DNA of 64,000 bases from the NCBI RefSeq assembly GCF_003628505.1, contig NZ_RBZP01000003.1, positions 124,001 to 188,000 on the forward strand. The letters run 5' to 3'. Shown in pieces: positions 52,111 through 62,500 of the stretch. The stretch is from Oceanobacillus halophilus. Its GTDB lineage: Bacteria; Bacillota; Bacilli; Bacillales; Amphibacillaceae. Made by a program: the position numbers and the translations under genes. The notes under the pieces are model-generated. The model had not been told where the DNA came from, did no database searches, and saw nothing but the letters and a program-made list of their open reading frames with translations. How positions within the stretch are numbered: position 1 is the stretch's first letter; each line of letters starts with the position of its first letter.

Positions 52111-53133
52111 CTAAAAGAAATTGCTCTTTAGGAATAGGTTTACTTTTTCCAAATCAAAAGTACGGTCCCCTTGCATTTCATACCAATTTTTCATATGTTC
52201 GTGTTCAGGGTCATGTTTATCTTCCAGAACTTCCAACAAATAAGCATATCCACCTTCTCCCCCTACATCTTCAGGTGGCGTATCTCCTTCACCTTCCAGA
52301 CAAACAGGGAACATATTGTCATAGTTCTCGATCATATCTTCTACTAGGATACGATGCTCCCAGTTGTCACCTGGATCGTAAATATACATAAATGACTGAT
52401 GTTGTGGAATATATGCTGACAGGCTAGTGTCTGCAGAAATCCTTGCCGGTTGTTCTGGAATATGGAATTGGTGTAAATGAATATCCTCCCATTTAAAAGA
52501 TATTTGAATGGCTTGGTGCAATTGTTCCCATGTGTAGTTTAAAGGGACAACCAGACGGCGCCAAATATCTGATTGGCCTACGTCTAAAGTAATTTTCATT
52601 TGTACCGCTTTTGTCTGCACAACTGCTTTTCCTGAAAAAGCAGTTAAATCATGGAACAATTCACGGTTAGGGTCGATATAATGATTCTTCCCATGCCCCA
52701 CTAAAAAACGGCTTGCATGCATATTTAGTACTGGTTGGGCAATAGAATTCCTATCGAGATAATCATCCAAAAAGTAGATAGTCTCACACGATTTATTTAA
52801 GCGGGAAACCGTTGTTCGATCTTTTGTTTTGGTAAAAGAAATGGCAGGTGAGTGCTCGATAAACTGTTCGATAACATCTTCTTGAAATCCCTCTTTACGA
52901 AAGGTGATTCGAATGGATTCCCTAATTAATTCATCGAGATTTTTAAGATGTTTCTTAGTTAACCCGTATAAAACAATCGTATAGCGATTTTTATCATTTA
53001 CGAGTACTAACGCCTTTTTCCGTTCCAGCGTTAATAAATTGGCATGCCAGGAGAAAAGTGGGTTATTATCTATTGGGGGTTCCGGTTTTATTTTTAAAAA
53101 GTCGAGTACTTTTTTGGTAGCTTGTATAAGCAT
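52111..53133 (-). CDS. Plasmid pRiA4b ORF-3-like protein
   Basis: A 340-residue protein; ATG 53133 fits AAGGAGC upstream, rather than a longer in-frame start. The C-terminal half has the family signature: MKITLDVGQSDIWRRLVVPL, TWEQLHQAIQISFKWEDIHL, YIYDPGDNWEHRILVED and DVGGEGGYAYLLEVLEDKHD. The N-terminal half is unlike. The family is often plasmid- or IS-associated; its function is not known. Monocistronic. Confidence 0.8.
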   Translation of the reverse strand: MLIQATKKVLDFLKIKPEPPIDNNPLFSWHANLLTLERKKALVLVNDKNRYTIVLYGLTKKHLKNLDELIRESIRITFRKEGFQEDVIEQFIEHSPAISFTKTKDRTTVSRLNKSCETIYFLDDYLDRNSIAQPVLNMHASRFLVGHGKNHYIDPNRELFHDLTAFSGKAVVQTKAVQMKITLDVGQSDIWRRLVVPLNYTWEQLHQAIQISFKWEDIHLHQFHIPEQPARISADTSLSAYIPQHQSFMYIYDPGDNWEHRILVEDMIENYDNMFPVCLEGEGDTPPEDVGGEGGYAYLLEVLEDKHDPEHEHMKNWYEMQGDRTFDLEKVNLFLKSNFF

Positions 53134-53368
53134 ATAGAAATAGCTCCTTATAAAATATAGTTTCTCAAATAATAACATCTCTTGGACAGACTGAAAAGGA
53201 ATGCCATTCGTTCCGGTATAGGTTTAGATGTACTTTATTTCGGAAGTTATAGGACATGGTGGCTGCACGCATAATGAAATAGTGCCTTTTTCGATATGGT
53301 CATAAGAAAAGATAGTTAAATCAAAAAAATACTAGTAAGATAGACATTAAAATAGGGGGATAGAACAA

Positions 53369-54661
53369 ATGACATTCTATGAGGAATTACTAACCGGCTA
53401 TAATATCGATTTAAATCATTCTGGTGTAAGTGGAGAAAGGATAGCAAAGAGACTCGATGAAATATCCAGAATTGGGGCGGAAGAAAATAATGGCGTAACC
53501 CGCATTGGCTATTCACGCGAAGAAAAAAGAGCAAAGGAATTAGTTGCTGGCTGGATGAAAGAAGTGGGATTAGAAGTATCGATGGACGGTGCTGGAAATG
53601 TTTTTGGTAGATTAGAAGGTGAAAATAAAGGTCCTGCCATCCTGTCAGGCTCTCATTTGGATAGTGTACCAAAAGGCGGCAATTTTGATGGTCCATTAGG
53701 AGTTCTAGCTGCACTTGAAGTAGTGGAAGCTTGGAGACAAACAGGTTACACACCACCGTTTCCTTTTGAAGTAGTGATTTTTTCAGATGAAGAAGGATCC
53801 AGGTTTAATGCTGGAATGACTGGTAGTGAATCTTTTATGGGAAAAATGAAGAGTGAGGATTTAGATAATCTAATCGACCAAGAAGGCAATACGTTTGATG
53901 AAGTGATTAAAATCTATGATAGCAGTCGAGAAAAGTTTTTGAATCCATCCAGTAAAGAAAAGGATATCCAATTGTTTGTGGAAGTGCATATTGAACAAGG
54001 AAAGGTGTTGGAAAAACACAATCAGCCAGTAGGAATTGTGAGTGGTATCGCAGGACCAGCTTGGTTAGAAGTTACCTTTGAAGGGCAGGCAGGGCATGCT
54101 GGGAATACGTCAATGGAGAATCGAAAAGATCCAGTCATTGCTGCCGGGATTTTTGTCAGTGAAATCGAGGCTTTGCCAAGAAAAGTAAGTGAGATGGCAG
54201 TTGCTACCGTAGGAAAATTAAAAGTTTTGCCAAATGGCGTAAATGTTATCGCACAAGAAGTCAATCTTATGGTAGATATACGAGATATCCGTGAAGAAAC
54301 AAGAGACAGATTAATAGAATTAATTTATCAAAAGGCTGAAGAAGTGGCAGATAAAAGAGGTATAGAGGTAACATGGAATCTCAACACTAAAATCCGCCCG
54401 CTCCCAATTGAAAAGAATTTGCAGGAGAAGTTAGCAAATGTTATGGATGAAATGAATATCGAACCAATTTATATCCCTAGTGGAGCAGGCCATGATTCGA
54501 TGATTGTCGGCGAGGAGATACCGGTAGCAATGCTATTTGCCAGAAGCAGAGATGGGATTAGTCATAACCCAAAAGAATGGACGTCATTGGATGATTGTGT
54601 CTTGTCTGTACATGTGTTGAAGAAGTTTGTGGAAAAAGAGATGATAGAGAAGGCAGATTAA
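53369..54661 (+). CDS. Second M20 Zn-dependent amidohydrolase (hydantoinase/carbamoylase group)
   Basis: A 430-residue paralogue of the enzyme at 44514. GSHLDSVPKGGNFDGPLG, DEEGSRFNAGMTGSESFMG, VEVHIEQGKVLE, GHAGNTSMENRKDP and SGAGHDSMI keep all metal and catalytic positions. It hydrolyses N-carbamoyl amino acids, allantoate or ureidopropionate. It may be a second beta-ureidopropionase or take the thymine-derived carbamoyl-beta-aminoisobutyrate; undecided. Own terminator at 54671. Confidence 0.85.
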   Translation: MTFYEELLTGYNIDLNHSGVSGERIAKRLDEISRIGAEENNGVTRIGYSREEKRAKELVAGWMKEVGLEVSMDGAGNVFGRLEGENKGPAILSGSHLDSVPKGGNFDGPLGVLAALEVVEAWRQTGYTPPFPFEVVIFSDEEGSRFNAGMTGSESFMGKMKSEDLDNLIDQEGNTFDEVIKIYDSSREKFLNPSSKEKDIQLFVEVHIEQGKVLEKHNQPVGIVSGIAGPAWLEVTFEGQAGHAGNTSMENRKDPVIAAGIFVSEIEALPRKVSEMAVATVGKLKVLPNGVNVIAQEVNLMVDIRDIREETRDRLIELIYQKAEEVADKRGIEVTWNLNTKIRPLPIEKNLQEKLANVMDEMNIEPIYIPSGAGHDSMIVGEEIPVAMLFARSRDGISHNPKEWTSLDDCVLSVHVLKKFVEKEMIEKAD

Positions 54662-54670
54662 AACGAAACG

Positions 54671-54703
54671 GCCTCACTTCATACATGGAAGTGAGGCACC
54701 TTT
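54671..54703 (+). terminator. Terminator after the second amidohydrolase
   Basis: GCCTCACTTC (54671-54680) pairs with GAAGTGAGGC (54688-54697), then ACCTTTA. Confidence 0.8.
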
Positions 54704-54730
54704 ACTAGGTAGAAGTTTCCTTTTTTAACT

Positions 54731-55759
54731 TTATTGAACTCGAGCAACCCTGGTCATTACAGCTACCGCTTGCTCGATAGCTTCTTTCGTAATATCCAAA
54801 TGAGTAACAAAACGAATGGTATGAGTACCAAACCTGCTTGCAAGTACGCCTTGTTTCTGTAATGCATCAAGAAACTCATCTGAAGTATATCCAGTTTCTT
54901 GCACATTTGCTAATACGATATTGGTTTCAACGGTATTTTCAAGTTTAAGCCCAGATATGTTAGCTATTCCTTCAGCCAGAGTTTGAGCGTTCTTATGGTC
55001 CTCTACTAAGCGATCCGCGTTTTCCTTTAATGCGACAAGGCCAGGGGCAGCGATTATTCCTGCTTGTCTCATTCCTCCACCTAAACGTTTTCTCCATTTT
55101 CTTGCTTTTGCGATGAATTCTTCGGTTCCAGCGATGATAGAACCGACTGGGGCACCTAACCCTTTGGATAAGCAGAATTGAACGGTATCTACATTTTTGG
55201 CGTATTCTTTTATGGAAATACCTGAAGCTGCGGATGCATTGAATAGTCTAGCCCCATCTAAATGGACTGCTACTTGATTTTCTTGAGCAATTTGGTAGAT
55301 TTCCTGCATATTTTCCAAAGGCAAAATGGCACCACCAGCTAGGTTATGCGTGTTTTCCAAACAAATTAAGGACGTTTCAGGAAAGTGGATATCGTCAGCA
55401 CGAATGGCGTTCCGAACGTCTTCCGTATTCATTGCGCCTCGAGTTCCTTGAAGTGGACGGGGCTGAACGCCTGATAAAGCTGAAATTGCTGCACCCTCAA
55501 ATAGGTATATATGTGAATTCGCTTCCAGGATGACCTCCTCTCCTGGTTTACAATGTGTCAATGCAGCAATTTGATTCCCTTGTGTTCCGCTTGTAACAAA
55601 TAATGCTTTTTCTTTTCCTAGCATCTCTGCAGCGGTATCTTCTAACAAGTTAACTGTCGGGTCCTCTCCATAAACATCATCGCCGACTTCTGCACTATAA
55701 GCCATTTTTCTCATGTTATCCGTTGGTTTGGTGACAGTATCACTTCGCAAATCTATCAT
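54731..55759 (-). CDS. Low-specificity threonine aldolase
   Basis: A 342-residue PLP enzyme of the beta-eliminating lyase group: IDLRSDTVTKPTDNMRKMAY, YGEDPTVNLLE, TSGTQGNQIAALTHCKPGEE, HLDGARLFNASAASG, and PLP Lys in FCLSKGLGAPVGS. It splits threonine into glycine and acetaldehyde. Full length. RBS GAAGGA. Not clearly linked to neighbouring genes. Confidence 0.9.
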   Translation of the reverse strand: MIDLRSDTVTKPTDNMRKMAYSAEVGDDVYGEDPTVNLLEDTAAEMLGKEKALFVTSGTQGNQIAALTHCKPGEEVILEANSHIYLFEGAAISALSGVQPRPLQGTRGAMNTEDVRNAIRADDIHFPETSLICLENTHNLAGGAILPLENMQEIYQIAQENQVAVHLDGARLFNASAASGISIKEYAKNVDTVQFCLSKGLGAPVGSIIAGTEEFIAKARKWRKRLGGGMRQAGIIAAPGLVALKENADRLVEDHKNAQTLAEGIANISGLKLENTVETNIVLANVQETGYTSDEFLDALQKQGVLASRFGTHTIRFVTHLDITKEAIEQAVAVMTRVARVQ

Positions 55760-55931
55760 AATTAATCCTTCGTTTGATGAAAAAGTATTATAGAATAAAT
55801 GTAAACCTATTTCTAGTTGAATACAATATAAAATGAAGTTCTATTTTGATGAATATAAAAAATAAATTCAAGAATTGTGCTAAAAAGACTACTATATAGT
55901 TAAGTGGGATATTCTTAGAGGGAGTTGATTA

Positions 55932-56402
55932 ATGATGGGTGTTAAGGTTAAACTAGATGATATTATAGAGGGAATGGAATTTCAATCTGATGAAAGTTTA
56001 AGATTACTTAACATAAAAACGGGTAAAGTTATATTTATTGACCGTTATTTTCTGACACAAGCTGAAGATGGGGAGCCCTTTGACCATATGAATGACTGGA
56101 TGCAAGAACAAATGGAAATAGCCTACGATGTCGCTAAGTATGTTGAAAATTATAGAGAACTGCCTACTTCTTTTGAAATCAATGAATATGAAATAATGGA
56201 AGACTTTTGCTATGAAGTAAAAAGCAATGGTAAGAGAGACCGATTGCTCCGTGCAATTAATGGTAGAGGTGCATTTAGAAGGTTTAAGAATACGGCTATT
56301 AAACTTGAGTTAATTGAAGACTGGTATGATTACCGTGATGAAAGGTATAAACAAATTGCGATTGCATATTGCAAGGGCTTAGGACTAAATTATGTAGAAT
56401 AA
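55932..56402 (+). CDS. UPF0158-family protein
   Basis: A 156-residue soluble protein. Core: LDDIIEGMEFQSDESLRLLN, KVIFIDRYFLTQAE, and the C-terminal GRGAFRRFKNTAIKLELIED with WYDYRDERYKQIAIAYC, which is the UPF0158 signature. Function unknown. RBS GAGGGAG; terminator hairpin (AAGAGCTA/TAGCTCTT) at 56408-56434 follows. Confidence 0.82.
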   Translation: MMGVKVKLDDIIEGMEFQSDESLRLLNIKTGKVIFIDRYFLTQAEDGEPFDHMNDWMQEQMEIAYDVAKYVENYRELPTSFEINEYEIMEDFCYEVKSNGKRDRLLRAINGRGAFRRFKNTAIKLELIEDWYDYRDERYKQIAIAYCKGLGLNYVE

Positions 56403-56407
56403 GACGG

Positions 56408-56438
56408 AAGAGCTATCCAAAATGGGTAGCTCTTTTAT
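56408..56438 (+). terminator. Terminator after the UPF0158 gene
   Basis: AAGAGCTATCC (56408-56418) pairs with GGGTAGCTCTT (56424-56434), then TTATA; it could also serve the convergent gene. Confidence 0.7.
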
Positions 56439-56456
56439 AATGGACTATTTAAGTAT

Positions 56457-56945
56457 TTATCCTATCAAAGGCTCCAAACTAAAATAATCCAGTGCCTCGT
56501 TAACATCGAGGATATTCGTTATTTTATTTTCTAAGCAATACTGGATGACTAAATCTCTCGTATCGTTATTTGTAAGCGAAAAACCAGCAGCATGCAGTAG
56601 CTTATCGGCATCCTCTCTATCCAGTTCTAAAGCAAATGCAAGAGCAATGAGTGTGTTTTTCTTGGGAAGGTAACCTTTATTGCTACGGATTTTCGAAAAA
56701 TGCCTACGGTCGATTCCAGCTCGCTTATAAACATCTGGATCACGTAGGCCGGACTTATCAATATAACGAAATAATACTTGCTGAAAAGTTGGTTCTCTTT
56801 TGCTTTCTATGTAATCCTCTAATTCTACCTCTTTCGTTAAGTAATCTGCGTCGAATGCCTCATGAAGCGAATATAGGACTTCCTCCTGATGTTGATGAAG
56901 CTGTATATAATCTTCTATTTCTTTAAAAATTTTTTGATCAAGCAT
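56457..56945 (-). CDS. XRE-like helix-turn-helix protein
   Basis: A 162-residue protein. The second half has DVYKRAGIDRRHFSKIRSNK then GYLPKKNTLIALAFALELDR, DADKLLHAAGFSL: an XRE-type DNA-binding fold with extended end. The first half is helical and acidic. It is divergent from a vWA protein; this pairing recurs in Bacillaceae, so it may regulate the vWA gene. Exact role unknown. Confidence 0.7.
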   Translation of the reverse strand: MLDQKIFKEIEDYIQLHQHQEEVLYSLHEAFDADYLTKEVELEDYIESKREPTFQQVLFRYIDKSGLRDPDVYKRAGIDRRHFSKIRSNKGYLPKKNTLIALAFALELDREDADKLLHAAGFSLTNNDTRDLVIQYCLENKITNILDVNEALDYFSLEPLIG

Positions 56946-57045
56946 GCATCATACCTCCAAGAAAATGTCGCTTAACAGGCGACCAAATCGTGAAACTATT
57001 ACATTAAGATTATAGCATAACGAAGGGTATAGGAGGTTGATTCAC

Positions 57046-57627
57046 ATGAACAGCGAGGTGACTGAAATCATTTTTTTACTTGACCGTAGTGGTTCCATGT
57101 CAGGACTGGAAGAGGACACGATTGATGGATTTAATTCTATGATAAAGAGTCAATCGGAAAGGTTTGGTGATACGCTACTCACCACTATCCTTTTTGATGA
57201 TCAGTATGAGGTGTTATGGAATGGTGTAGATGCCAGTTCTGCTGTACTTACGGAAAAAGAATACTATGTTAGAGGTACAACTGCCTTATTGGATGCTGTT
57301 GGGAAAACGATTTTGGATGTTGGATACAGATTGTCCAAAACCACGGGAAGTCAAAAAACAGACAAGGTCATCTTCGTTATCACAACTGATGGGATGGAAA
57401 ATGCAAGCCATGAGTTTACGTATGAAAAGGTGAAAAATCTCATCAACCACCAGCAGGATAAATATAATTGGGAATTTATCTTTATGGGAGCAAACATAGA
57501 TGCTGCTCAAGAGGCAAACTGTATAGGAATAGATACGGATAGTGCTTATAGTTTTGAAGCATCAACAAAAGGCGTGGAAAAAATGTATGACTTGGTGAAT
57601 GAAGCCATCACCCTTCGAAGAGATTAG
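57046..57627 (+). CDS. Cytoplasmic von Willebrand factor A-domain protein
   Basis: A 193-residue vWA protein, ATG 57046 behind AGGAGG. The MIDAS metal site is LLDRSGSMSG (DxSxS), with Thr in YVRGTTALLD and Asp in TTDGMENAS. No signal peptide. It probably acts as a metal-dependent adaptor in a protein complex; relatives are associated with tellurite or phage-related stress gene sets. Divergent from the XRE-like gene. Confidence 0.82.
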   Translation: MNSEVTEIIFLLDRSGSMSGLEEDTIDGFNSMIKSQSERFGDTLLTTILFDDQYEVLWNGVDASSAVLTEKEYYVRGTTALLDAVGKTILDVGYRLSKTTGSQKTDKVIFVITTDGMENASHEFTYEKVKNLINHQQDKYNWEFIFMGANIDAAQEANCIGIDTDSAYSFEASTKGVEKMYDLVNEAITLRRD

Positions 57628-57661
57628 GGACACATCTAATAATTTAGAGGAGAGATTTAAA

Positions 57662-58288
57662 TTGAGTAAAGAAAAAGTGAAAAAACCATTTTATAAGAAG
57701 GTTTGGGTATGGATTGTAGCAATTATTATTGTTTTTGCTATAGCTAGCGGTGGCAATGCAGATACAGAAACTACAAGCGATAGTGAAGAAACAGGATTAG
57801 AGAGTAAGGAAGAAGCTGAAGAAACCAAAGACGATAAAGATGAGGCATCAGGAGAAGTCACAACTGCTAAAATGGGGGAAGCAACAACAATTGGAGATGT
57901 CACGTTCACGGTAAACGATGTAGAGGAAACCAATGAAATAGACAGTGGAAATGAGTTCATTGAAAATGCAACAACCGATGGGAAATTTGCTGTCTTAGAT
58001 GTAACGGTTCAAAACGATAAGAATGAATCCATCACTATTGATTCCAGCTATTTCAAAATCATCACTGGAGATGGTGTAGAATATGATCCGAATACAGATA
58101 GAGAAGTGATGATGGCAATGGGGGAAGAATTGGATGACTTCTTCCTGGAACAAATAAATCCTGGACTCTCAAAAACTGGGAAAGTTGTGTTTGAAGTTGG
58201 AGGAGATGTTGATCTTACTAATGCGGTCTTAAAGGCTCAAACGGGGTTTTGGGGGACAGAGTCTATTGAGATAGCTTTGGGTGAATAG
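57662..58288 (+). CDS. DUF4352-domain membrane-anchored protein
   Basis: A 208-residue exported protein; TTG 57662 follows GAGGAGAG. A helix (VWVWIVAIIIVFAIA) anchors it, then an acidic linker (about 30-75), then an Ig-like DUF4352 domain with GDVTFTVNDVEETNEI, GKFAVLDVTVQNDKNESITI and LSKTGKVVFEV. The domain is common in Gram-positive surface proteins. Function unknown. Probably in one transcript with the vWA gene (34 bp gap). Confidence 0.82.
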   Translation: MSKEKVKKPFYKKVWVWIVAIIIVFAIASGGNADTETTSDSEETGLESKEEAEETKDDKDEASGEVTTAKMGEATTIGDVTFTVNDVEETNEIDSGNEFIENATTDGKFAVLDVTVQNDKNESITIDSSYFKIITGDGVEYDPNTDREVMMAMGEELDDFFLEQINPGLSKTGKVVFEVGGDVDLTNAVLKAQTGFWGTESIEIALGE

Positions 58289-58359
58289 AGTTTGATAGTT
58301 TAAAAGAAGCTAAGGAAGGACGATTAGCATTACAAGCTGTCGTCCTTATCTTTTTTAGA

Positions 58360-58620
58360 TTAATCTGATTCACTTATTTTAGATTCTTTTTTCTTCATCT
58401 CTGCAATAATATCATCATCCTCTGCGTTATCCCTTGTCACTTTCTGGGTGAGAATTGCACCTACTGCGACTAATAACATGACAGCCACGTAATATCCTTT
58501 TTCGTGTAATTCCATATCTGCATTGTAAAGACCAATTAAAAATAAGCCGACACCTGCTGCTAAGGTGAAATAGGCTAAAAAGGTAAATGCAGAAGTGTTT
58601 CTTCGCCTGTACCTGTTCAT
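58360..58620 (-). CDS. YiaA/YiaB two-helix membrane protein
   Basis: An 86-residue protein with two helices (SAFTFLAYFTLAAGVGLFLI and KGYYVAVMLLVAVGAILTQK) separated by GLYNADMELHEK, matching the YiaAB domain; an acidic tail follows. Function unknown. ATG 58620, with GGAGG upstream. Confidence 0.78.
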   Translation of the reverse strand: MNRYRRRNTSAFTFLAYFTLAAGVGLFLIGLYNADMELHEKGYYVAVMLLVAVGAILTQKVTRDNAEDDDIIAEMKKKESKISESD

Positions 58621-58903
58621 CCTTATAACCTCCTTGTTTCTTTTCTCTGATAAATATACTTAGCTAATTGACTAAAAAGAACCGATTTTGTGTCATTCGA
58701 AGGTTGGATATAGTTAGATGTAGATAAATAAATATTGTATTGTAATCAAAAGAATAAAATAATACCCACATTTCACAATTTAACAACATCTATTAATCAC
58801 CCTAACTATGCTTTCAATGATTGTAGTTTTGTATTATAGTAGGTTCTGCTGTGAGGTTTTATATATATTACATACTTACATAGAAGAAAGGTTGGGATGA
58901 ATA

Positions 58904-59404
58904 ATGAAGAAAGGTTTATTGATATTGCTTATGGGAGCGCTATTGATTTTCACAACTGCTTGTGGAACTAGTGTAGAGGAAGAAGCTACGGACTCAGAAA
59001 ATACAGGGGAAGAAACAAATGCAAGTACAGAAACAGAAGAGGCGAACGAAGCGGAAGTCGCAATTGCAGTAGTAGAAGATAGCTTGAAATATGCACAAGA
59101 AGAGGATTTGGACGGATATTTGAATACGTTTGTTACCGATGTTCAAGATGATAAACGTACAGTAATGGAAGAGACTTTTGCTAACTTTGATCTTGAATAT
59201 GAAATTATTACTACCGATGTTGTCATTGAAAGTACGGCAACCATGGTTTTAGATTTTAATCTAAAAACAGTAGCTACAGATGTAACAGAAGGACAAGAAT
59301 TTGTTGATAACATTGCAACAGTACAATATAACATGAACAAAGAAGACGGTGAATGGAAGATTTATTCAACAGAGATTGTTGAAGAGGCTCCGATTGAGGA
59401 GTAG
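58904..59404 (+). CDS. Putative lipoprotein with NTF2/SnoaL-like domain
   Basis: A 166-residue exported protein. Signal GLLILLMGALLIFTTAC with lipobox Cys20, an acidic Thr/Glu linker (about 21-50), then about 110 residues with DSLKYAQEEDLDGYLNTFV, EYEIITTDVVIE and TVQYNMNKEDGEWKI, which look like the cone-shaped NTF2 fold. Ligand unknown. RBS GAAAGG. Terminators follow. Confidence 0.7.
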   Translation: MKKGLLILLMGALLIFTTACGTSVEEEATDSENTGEETNASTETEEANEAEVAIAVVEDSLKYAQEEDLDGYLNTFVTDVQDDKRTVMEETFANFDLEYEIITTDVVIESTATMVLDFNLKTVATDVTEGQEFVDNIATVQYNMNKEDGEWKIYSTEIVEEAPIEE

Positions 59405-59493
59405 GGATTTTGGAAAGCTATCCGGTTGGGTGGCTTTTTTAATATCTTTATAACTTCACTGCAACAGGACTTACCCCTTATTTCTAGCATAAC

Positions 59494-59528
59494 GGCCAAC
59501 TTCCTTAATCTGAGAAAGTTGGCCTTTT
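59494..59528 (+). terminator. Terminator after the lipoprotein gene
   Basis: GGCCAACTT (59494-59502) pairs with AAGTTGGCC (59516-59524), then TTTTC. A weaker hairpin with TTTTTT stands at about 59412-59440. Confidence 0.8.
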
Positions 59529-59568
59529 CATAAAGTAATCCTATTATTTGGGTATTCTAATTTATTAT

Positions 59569-62500
59569 TTAAACAATACTCTTATTAGCCTTAGGCAACA
59601 ACTCTGGTGGCAGTTCCTCTTTTAACCTCCATATAAAACTAATAGGCCTTTCACCAGAATGACTTACATAGTCACAAGTCCCTAAAAAAGTAAATGATGC
59701 TGTATATCCATTTTCCTTTTTATATTCTCTAACACACATGGCTATCTTATGATCTAGTGACTTATGATTGATATATCTTTGTGCCGTTTTACTCGTCTCC
59801 CGTAAAGTACTCTGTGTCTGCCAATGAAATAGTTTTTCATTTATTGCATAATCTTCGTATAATGTTGAAGGTGAGAAATCTTTCTCCGACTTGTTAAGCG
59901 TAGTGAAGAATATATCTAATTTTTTATCCTTAAAATGTTTAACTCCCTCTCTAAATGCAGGGCATTTCTCTTCATTAAAGTATCCTAGTGCAGCCATAAT
60001 TTGTTCTTTAGAATAGGTAGAGTGAACGGTTAATGGTGTGACAAAGTCAAAATCATTATCTATTTCCAATGTTTTAATTGATTGATAATTAAACTCTAAT
60101 ATTTGGAGGATTTCCATTCGTATTTGGTCGTTTTCCAAAATCTTCTCCAAACCGGTTTTAATTGTAGAAAATCCTTCTTTTACTGGCTCTTTTTGATAGA
60201 AAGTATAATACAGCATGTTCACCATTAATTTTTCTTCTTCATTACTCGAATAAATTTGTCCATTTGATCGAACATATTTAATAAAGAAATCCAGAAGTTT
60301 CCTTAAATTCAATGGGAAAAGTTTGTGCAACCTTTTAACTATTTTCTCTTCACTTACGTAAAAGAAGTTTTCTGCTAAACCAGCTTCAACCAACATGCGT
60401 TGAAAGGAACGATTACCATTCTTCCCATAAAAATCATATAATGATAAATTATAATGTCTTAAAAATGTAGATAATTTAAGTTCCAATCCGGTATCTTGAT
60501 TAAAAGTTCTCATCTTGTTTATCAAATTTTGTTTTGTATTGGTTGACGCTTTAATATTTCTAAGAACATATTCTTTTGCTTGCGTCTCTAATAAGATAAA
60601 ACTACCTCTCGGCAAGTTTGAGAAACCATTATCTACATAATATTGTATGGAGTGCTTGGTCTTTCCTATAAGTGTGCGAAATTTCTCCTCAAAATTATAA
60701 TTTTTATGTGCTTGACCAATAAAGTCTAAAACGGTTAGACACTCTTTTCCTTCCGCTAGTCTCAATCCTCTCCCTAATTGTTGGAGAAATACGGTTAAAC
60801 TTTCTGTAGGACGCAGGAATAAGATAGTATTTACATCTGGAATATCAACACCCTCATTGTAAAGATCAGCTACAAATATAAATTTTAGTTCTCCTGTTGT
60901 TAATTGATGTTGCGAATTTTTTCGTATTTCTTTTTCTGAACTTCCATGTAATGCTACAGAAGGAATATTATTCTCGTTGAAAACTTTAGCCATATAGTTT
61001 GCATGTTCAACGCCTGCGCAGAAACCAAGTCCTTTGATTTCATCTATGTCGGTTACATATTTATATAAACTGTTTATAATTTGGTTACTGCGTATCTTGT
61101 TATTCGTATATACATTTTCTAATTCCTTTAAATCATATCCTTTTCTGCTCCATTTAAGTGTAGATAAATCAACTGTATCGCTTACACCAAAATACTGGAA
61201 TGGACTTAATAATTTTCGGTCAATTGCTTCGGTTAACCTCATTTCTGAAGCAATTTTTCCATCAAAATACCTTGTTATATCCTGTCCATCCATCCTTTCA
61301 GGAGTTGCAGTTAAGCCTAATAGGATTTTCGGTTCAAAATGACTTAATAACGTTTGATATGATTTTGCTGCAGCATGATGAAATTCGTCTACAATAATAA
61401 AATCATAATAATCCTTAGTGAATTTCTCATGTAACTTCATACTATTAAAGGATTGGATACTAACAAATAAGTGATCAAGTGTTGCTGGAGTATTTCCTCC
61501 GACCAACAGGTCACCAAAATTAAAATCTTTTAGTATGGCCCTAAACGTATCTCTGCTTTGCTTTAATATTTCCTCTCGGTGTGCAACAAAAAGTAGTTTA
61601 GCGCTATCTCTACTTTTTTTCATAAACGTCTTATAATCAAAAGCTGAGATTACAGTTTTTCCAACGCCGGTTGCAGCAACAAGAAGATTCTTTGTTCTTC
61701 CAAAGACTTCTCTCTCTACCTGTAAATTCTCTAACATTTCCTTCTGATAATAATACGGCTGTATGTCTAAAGTAAACTGTACGTCGTTTTCTTCCAATTG
61801 TTTTTTCTTGCTTAATGCTAGTTTTAATTGGCTTTTACTTGATTCCTCTTCTCCATTAAATTCTTTAAACTCTCCATCATTCCAGTAACTCTCAAAGGTT
61901 GCTTCAAATTTTTTTATGATATCGAAGGAATCTTTTTCCGTTACTTTCATATTCCATTCTAATCCAGAAGTTAAAGCTGGATTTGATAGATTAGATGATC
62001 CTATGTATGCTGTTGTAAATCCAGTTTCTCTTTTAAACATATATGCTTTTGCATGAAGACGAGTACGATCAACATCATATGATATTTTTATTTCTGTATT
62101 TTTCAATTTGCTAAGTTCAATAACAGCTTTGTAATCTGTTGCTTCCATATAGGATGTAGTTATTACCCTTAATTTTCCACCGTTTTCAGTAAAACTTTTT
62201 AATTCATCAATAATACAGCGAATACCACTCCATTTTACAAAAGAAACTAGGAAATCAAGCTTATCTGAGGACAATATTTCCTTTTTAAGTTCACTAAGCA
62301 TATCAGGTTCGTATCTTGAGCCAGTAAACAAAGTGCTTTCTGATATGGAAGTCACAGGGCGAATCGGCTTTTGTTTTCTAATTCCCCTAACTGAATTAAT
62401 TTTCGAATAAATAGAATGGAGGACTTCTCCTTTTTCATCAATCTGTAATCGCTTAAATTCATCTTCATCAAGCTGGTAGCTTAAAGTGGTTATTAATTCA